From: Nitrosomonas sp.
GTDB taxonomy: Bacteria > Pseudomonadota > Gammaproteobacteria > Burkholderiales > Nitrosomonadaceae
Reading direction: 5' to 3'
DNA: 64,000 bases
Assembly: GCF_019752095.1 (NCBI RefSeq)
Contig: NZ_JAIEMO010000004.1
Location: 46,698-110,697 of the forward strand
A model generated the notes under the pieces. The model had not been told where the DNA came from, did not search any database, and saw only the letters and a program-made list of their open reading frames with translations. Shown here in pieces: positions 60,586 through 64,000 of this stretch. Each line of letters starts with the position of its first letter. The stretch's first letter is position 1. A program made the translations under genes and the position numbers.

Positions 60586-62868
60586 TCAGCTGGATTGTTT
60601 GGCCCAGACATGCTTTTCCAGCTCGAAATCCGCAGCACCAAGTGTCACAATTCCCAGATAACCGTCTACTGTCAGTTGATCTCCTTGACTGATAATTCTG
60701 GTTGCCTGGGAAATGCCATTAACACAAGGAATACCCAGTTCACGAGCAATGATGGCTCCGTGAATCAGCATACCCCCTCGTCGCTCAACAATTGCGGAGG
60801 CCAGCAGGACAAGATGGGTCATTGTCGGCTGAATTGATTCACATACCAGAATGTCTCCCTGGTTAAATCTCCGAAAATCTTCGATGCTGTTAACTATACA
60901 TGCCGGGCCTTCTGCCATGCCAGGAGAAGCGGGTTGTCCTATGAGTTGACGAGGTTTCTCATTGGTGTGCAGGTGAAATTCGAGTACCCCTGGCTCATCT
61001 TTGTCAAGGTGAATGGAGGCGTGCTGATGATCCCGCAGTGTCTGGGCAACAAGGGCCACAGAATCCTCGTTTGGTTTCTTTCCGGTCAATCGCCCGGCTG
61101 CGCGTAAACGTGTGGCTCCCAGATGCAACGCTCGAAGAAACTGGCTTTCGATTCGCCCCAGAAGAATATTATCATTGTCCCGCAGACGCCAGCTTAACTG
61201 TCCGATAGCGATAACTTCCCGGGCTTCTTCCGCGCGTGACTTTCCTACAGCTTCTATCAAACGTTGTTGCAGTGCTATGGCTGTGGATTTCTCATTCTGC
61301 GCATTGCGCGAGGGTCTTTTTTGCGCCCTGGCTCCAATCTGACAAATCAGATGGAACAAAGAGTCCGGCCGATCCATCAGACGCTCACCATTGTAGGAGG
61401 TATCCATAAAGGTCGAAAGAAAGTGCGCGAAACGGGTGAGGAAGTTAGAGCCCTCTGGTATATCCGCGATCTGTTTTTGCAGTGTTTCCCAGGATGCGGA
61501 GGAAACGTTCGAGAGGTCTTGTGCCCTTTCTATTAAAATTTCCTGAAGGGGTTGATTGTTGTGGACATATTCCGCCAGTTTTTCCAGAGCTGTATTGCGG
61601 TGCGCAGCAAGAAAATCCTGCCCTTTCAGAAGCAGCATGAATTCATAGGGATCCTGGGGTTGGAGCGCATCATTGTAATAGGCGCCCAGATAGCGTACTC
61701 CATGTGCCAGGGGAATGAACTCATCTTTATAGATTCCCCGCCAGTGTGAAAATGCAGAAAGTCTTTCCTCCATGCAGTTAGCAAGCTGGACGTCATCCAG
61801 CGCATCAATGTTCTGTTCGGCCAGTTGATGCCCAATGCGTTCCAGTTCGGGAATCAATGTCTTTGAAACCTTTTCGGCCAGACGACGAAGCTTGGGCAGT
61901 TTCGGCCGAAGGGTCAAATACCAATGGCGTTCATCTGACTGAGGGGCAGTCAAACCGGAAGTAATAGGACGGGCCTGGAGCACTGACAGCGCGCCACCTT
62001 GCTTTGCCCATTCCATGTCAGGTGGCCATCCGAACAATTCCTCCGTTTGTCCAAGCCTGGTATGGAGTGCTCGGAGGTCATCCTCATCCAATAGAGGCAA
62101 GCCATGTTGATCGGTATTCCGCTTTCCGGCAACCCATTCAACGATCTCACCGGAACTCCGCTGCAGTATCCAGCGATCAGGTTCCAATAGACCATCAACC
62201 AAATTTGAGCATGCGCCGGGCACTGCTTCTACAATTTCACTGTCTACTTTCTGGTTGCGGGGGTCCCGGCCAAAGGCCACTCCAGAAGTTTCGGCCGGGA
62301 TCATTTCCTGAATAATGACCGCCATGCGACTTTGCATGGGGTCGAGGTGCAATTCCTGGCGATAAAGCAAGGCCGCATCCGACCACAGTGATGCCCAGAC
62401 TGTTCGTATCGCCCGAATCACCGAATCTTTGTCCAGAATATCAGTGACGGATTCATGAAGTCCGGCAAAAGAACGCTGAGCAGAGTCTTCGGCAGGCGCT
62501 GAAGATCTTACTGCGAGGGAACGCTGGGGGTGAAGCTGCAGCAAAGCTTCATCGACCGCCTGCACCAGCTCGGGAGGGAGAGAAGTTTTAAGAAAGGCCG
62601 ATCTGATTCGTAAGGCGGCATCCCATATTTCTTCCCAACGCATCTTGTCCAGCGGTTTCCGCTCCAATTCCATTTGTAGGATTCTCGGCAGGTTTGATTG
62701 AGCAAGAAAGTGCTGGTAGGCAAAAACAGTGAGACAAAAACCAGAGGGGACGGGAATGCCTGCACTGATCAATTTTGCGAGAGAAGCGGCTTTTCCTCCC
62801 GCGATATTTACGTCAAGCGCTGAAGTTTCGCCAAGAGAGACTATCCAGGTATTCTTTCGGGAATCCAC
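60586..62868 (-). CDS. PEP-synthase/rifampin-phosphotransferase-like enzyme
   Basis: A 760-residue protein. The N-terminal ATP-grasp domain (about 1-320) has GGKAASLAKLISAGIPVPSG and RSSAPAEDS. A helical middle region (about 330-650) is unassigned. The C-terminal swivel domain has the phosphohistidine motif RRGGMLIHGAIIARELGIPC. It lacks the PEP-synthase TIM barrel, so it resembles the order in rifampin phosphotransferase, with an unknown acceptor. GTG start at 62868, AGGAGGT upstream, 28-bp overlap with the next gene. Confidence 0.85.
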   Translation of the reverse strand: MDSRKNTWIVSLGETSALDVNIAGGKAASLAKLISAGIPVPSGFCLTVFAYQHFLAQSNLPRILQMELERKPLDKMRWEEIWDAALRIRSAFLKTSLPPELVQAVDEALLQLHPQRSLAVRSSAPAEDSAQRSFAGLHESVTDILDKDSVIRAIRTVWASLWSDAALLYRQELHLDPMQSRMAVIIQEMIPAETSGVAFGRDPRNQKVDSEIVEAVPGACSNLVDGLLEPDRWILQRSSGEIVEWVAGKRNTDQHGLPLLDEDDLRALHTRLGQTEELFGWPPDMEWAKQGGALSVLQARPITSGLTAPQSDERHWYLTLRPKLPKLRRLAEKVSKTLIPELERIGHQLAEQNIDALDDVQLANCMEERLSAFSHWRGIYKDEFIPLAHGVRYLGAYYNDALQPQDPYEFMLLLKGQDFLAAHRNTALEKLAEYVHNNQPLQEILIERAQDLSNVSSASWETLQKQIADIPEGSNFLTRFAHFLSTFMDTSYNGERLMDRPDSLFHLICQIGARAQKRPSRNAQNEKSTAIALQQRLIEAVGKSRAEEAREVIAIGQLSWRLRDNDNILLGRIESQFLRALHLGATRLRAAGRLTGKKPNEDSVALVAQTLRDHQHASIHLDKDEPGVLEFHLHTNEKPRQLIGQPASPGMAEGPACIVNSIEDFRRFNQGDILVCESIQPTMTHLVLLASAIVERRGGMLIHGAIIARELGIPCVNGISQATRIISQGDQLTVDGYLGIVTLGAADFELEKHVWAKQSS

Positions 62869-63359
62869 TGTAGGACCTCCTGAAAACGGACTACATGAAA
62901 ATATCTCACGATTTCAATGCGAAAAAGAGCCACAGATGGCGAATGAACGAAACTGGAAAGATGTTCATGACGAGCTGTTAACAAATGCGACCATAATTCA
63001 AAATCTTTTCCTCTTTCAACTCGTCTGGCTTGACCTGTAGCCGTGACGGCTTCAATATTCATCATGTTGTCGGGATGCTGGCATCGATTATCGATGAAGA
63101 GGGCTGCCCGATCGTTCTGATTCAGCAGTTTGAATTTTCTGGTGGTGACAGGAGTGGCAAAGACTGCTGAGGTCAAATCTTCGGTCATTGAAAAAGCCAC
63201 CAGCGATCCATAAGGATGCTGTTCGCCCTGCGTACATAAAACAGCAAAGGGCTGGGATTCTATAAGCCGCTTAATCTGCAGTGAAAGTGGCTCTTCGGGT
63301 TTTTTGGACGAAGGCTCCTTTTCTTTGTAGCCAAGACCAGGAGTTAGTTTTTCGATCAA
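62841..63359 (-). CDS. PNPOx/HugZ-like split-barrel protein
   Basis: A 172-residue protein. The split-barrel fold shows QIKRLIESQPFAVLCTQG, GSLVAFSMTED, a TRKFKLL helix and RAALFIDNR. Such folds bind FMN, F420 or heme. Start is TTG 63359 with AGGAG 6 bp before. Its end overlaps the phosphotransferase-like gene start by 28 bp, so the two are translationally coupled. Confidence 0.82.
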   Translation of the reverse strand: MIEKLTPGLGYKEKEPSSKKPEEPLSLQIKRLIESQPFAVLCTQGEQHPYGSLVAFSMTEDLTSAVFATPVTTRKFKLLNQNDRAALFIDNRCQHPDNMMNIEAVTATGQARRVERGKDFELWSHLLTARHEHLSSFVHSPSVALFRIEIVRYFHVVRFQEVLQWIPERIPG

Positions 63360-63507
63360 TTTGCTCTCCTGTTATATTCAGAAACGTTGTGGCAAGAAAT
63401 GGTATTGCTCGGAACCCATTCTCTCATATGGATCATTATGCGGTATAAATGACGAAACGTCTTGGGTGATCTGCGGGGGGGGGCGTTAACGCACACCAGA
63501 GTTTGAC

Positions 63508-63560
63508 GCTTCACAAAACTGGATAGTTTATTAAGCAGCCTTTCTCCAGATTGAATACCA
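63508..63560 (-). pseudogene. Second IS3-family end remnant
   Basis: The stretch GCTTCACAAAACTGGATAG and the following 30 bp match the IS3 remnant at 59552 nearly base by base, in the same orientation, and encode the same transposase end (WRKAA then stop). Only about 50 bp remain. Confidence 0.75.
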
Positions 63561-63811
63561 ATTCGCTTATAATATCTATTAATTTACATACATGTCAAAG
63601 GATGCTGAGGCTATCCAAATACAATTATCCCGTGGGCCACTGCATGATATCTAACTATCTGATAATATTAAATTAAGTCGGTGTTCGATGTTGATGGAAG
63701 TGTGGCGTTATATTAGATCATTACAGTATTGTTATACAAAGTGAAAATAAATTTAAACGTCCAAGACTTGAGCTAGCGGGTAATGGCTAGTCGAACAGAA
63801 ATATAATAATT

Positions 63812-63836
63812 AACCCGTCCGAATGGCGGGTTTTCT
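63812..63836 (+). terminator. Terminator-like hairpin of unknown transcript
   Basis: AACCCG (63812-63817) pairs with CGGGTT (63827-63832) and runs into T residues. No gene ends just upstream on the plus strand, so it may end a small RNA; CTAGC and GCTAG form another short hairpin about 45 bases before it. Confidence 0.55.
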
Positions 63837-63929
63837 TGTTGTGTAGTATTCAGCGGATATTCTTACACTAGCCTTACATGGCGAAATAAAAATCACTTAG
63901 ATATTTTGTTGTTAAGAGATTGATTTTAT

Positions 63930-64000
<71 letters not shown>

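Larger units (their letters stand above)
63360..63929. other. Intergenic stretch before tRNA-Phe
   Basis: Contains the promoter side of the 63359 gene, the IS3 remnant (63508-63560) and a terminator-like hairpin near 63812. No supported protein gene lies here. Confidence 0.6.

Overview
The window reads as a chromosomal segment of a betaproteobacterium, most likely an ammonia oxidiser of the Nitrosomonadaceae (Nitrosomonas-like). This is an inference from gene content: priB lies between the S6 and S18 genes, there is an N-type ATPase operon, a copper nitrite reductase of the AniA/NirK type, and the proteobacterial gshA/gshB pair. The name is not proven by any single gene. Genes are dense, moderately AT-rich and mostly housekeeping, with three accessory patches.

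Layout. Positions 1-2762 hold the ribosomal and replication cluster rpsF (3' end only), priB, rpsR, rplI and dnaB. After a lipoprotein gene (2887-4107), an N-ATPase operon atpD-C-Q-B-E-F-A-G fills 4232-10373. It has no atpR and no separate delta gene; the b subunit carries a delta-like tail, and the c subunit lacks key Na+ ligands. From 10.4 to 16.6 kb lies an accessory patch. It has two small exported-protein genes, two integron-type gene cassettes with an attC site but no integrase, and four related elements of a REP-associated (Y1/HUH) transposase family: one intact, one internally deleted, one 3' fragment and one MITE-like. A SulP transporter and hrpA follow.

Positions 20.4-31.2 kb carry mostly envelope or regulatory genes: small exported and acidic proteins, a lipoprotein/DUF3047 operon behind a candidate Crp/Fnr-type promoter, a possible outer-membrane protein, a cupredoxin, a Crp/Fnr regulator, a PAS-GGDEF-EAL protein and a FadL-type porin. 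From 31.3 to 43.2 kb come an FtsH paralogue, a periplasmic cyclophilin, gshB/gshA, a KefB-type antiporter, nirK with a visible promoter and palindrome, apt, mpl and gluQ. From 43.3 to 47.0 kb an FAD oxidoreductase, an SRPBCC protein and a short LOV blue-light receptor form a likely operon, facing a double-receiver GGDEF response regulator.

From 47.4 to 59.5 kb are ordinary genes: a TIGR04073-like protein, htpX, pyrG-eno-ftsB, a fructosamine-kinase-like gene with argH, a single-pass membrane protein, murA, ridA and recG. The last accessory patch (59.5-63.6 kb) lies between two same-orientation IS3-family remnants. It holds a CIA30-domain protein and a translationally coupled pair: a rifampin-phosphotransferase-like three-domain enzyme and a PNPOx/HugZ-like split-barrel protein. 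The window ends inside a tRNA-Phe gene on the minus strand. The best candidates for new biology are this coupled pair, the LOV operon and the cassette/RAYT patch.
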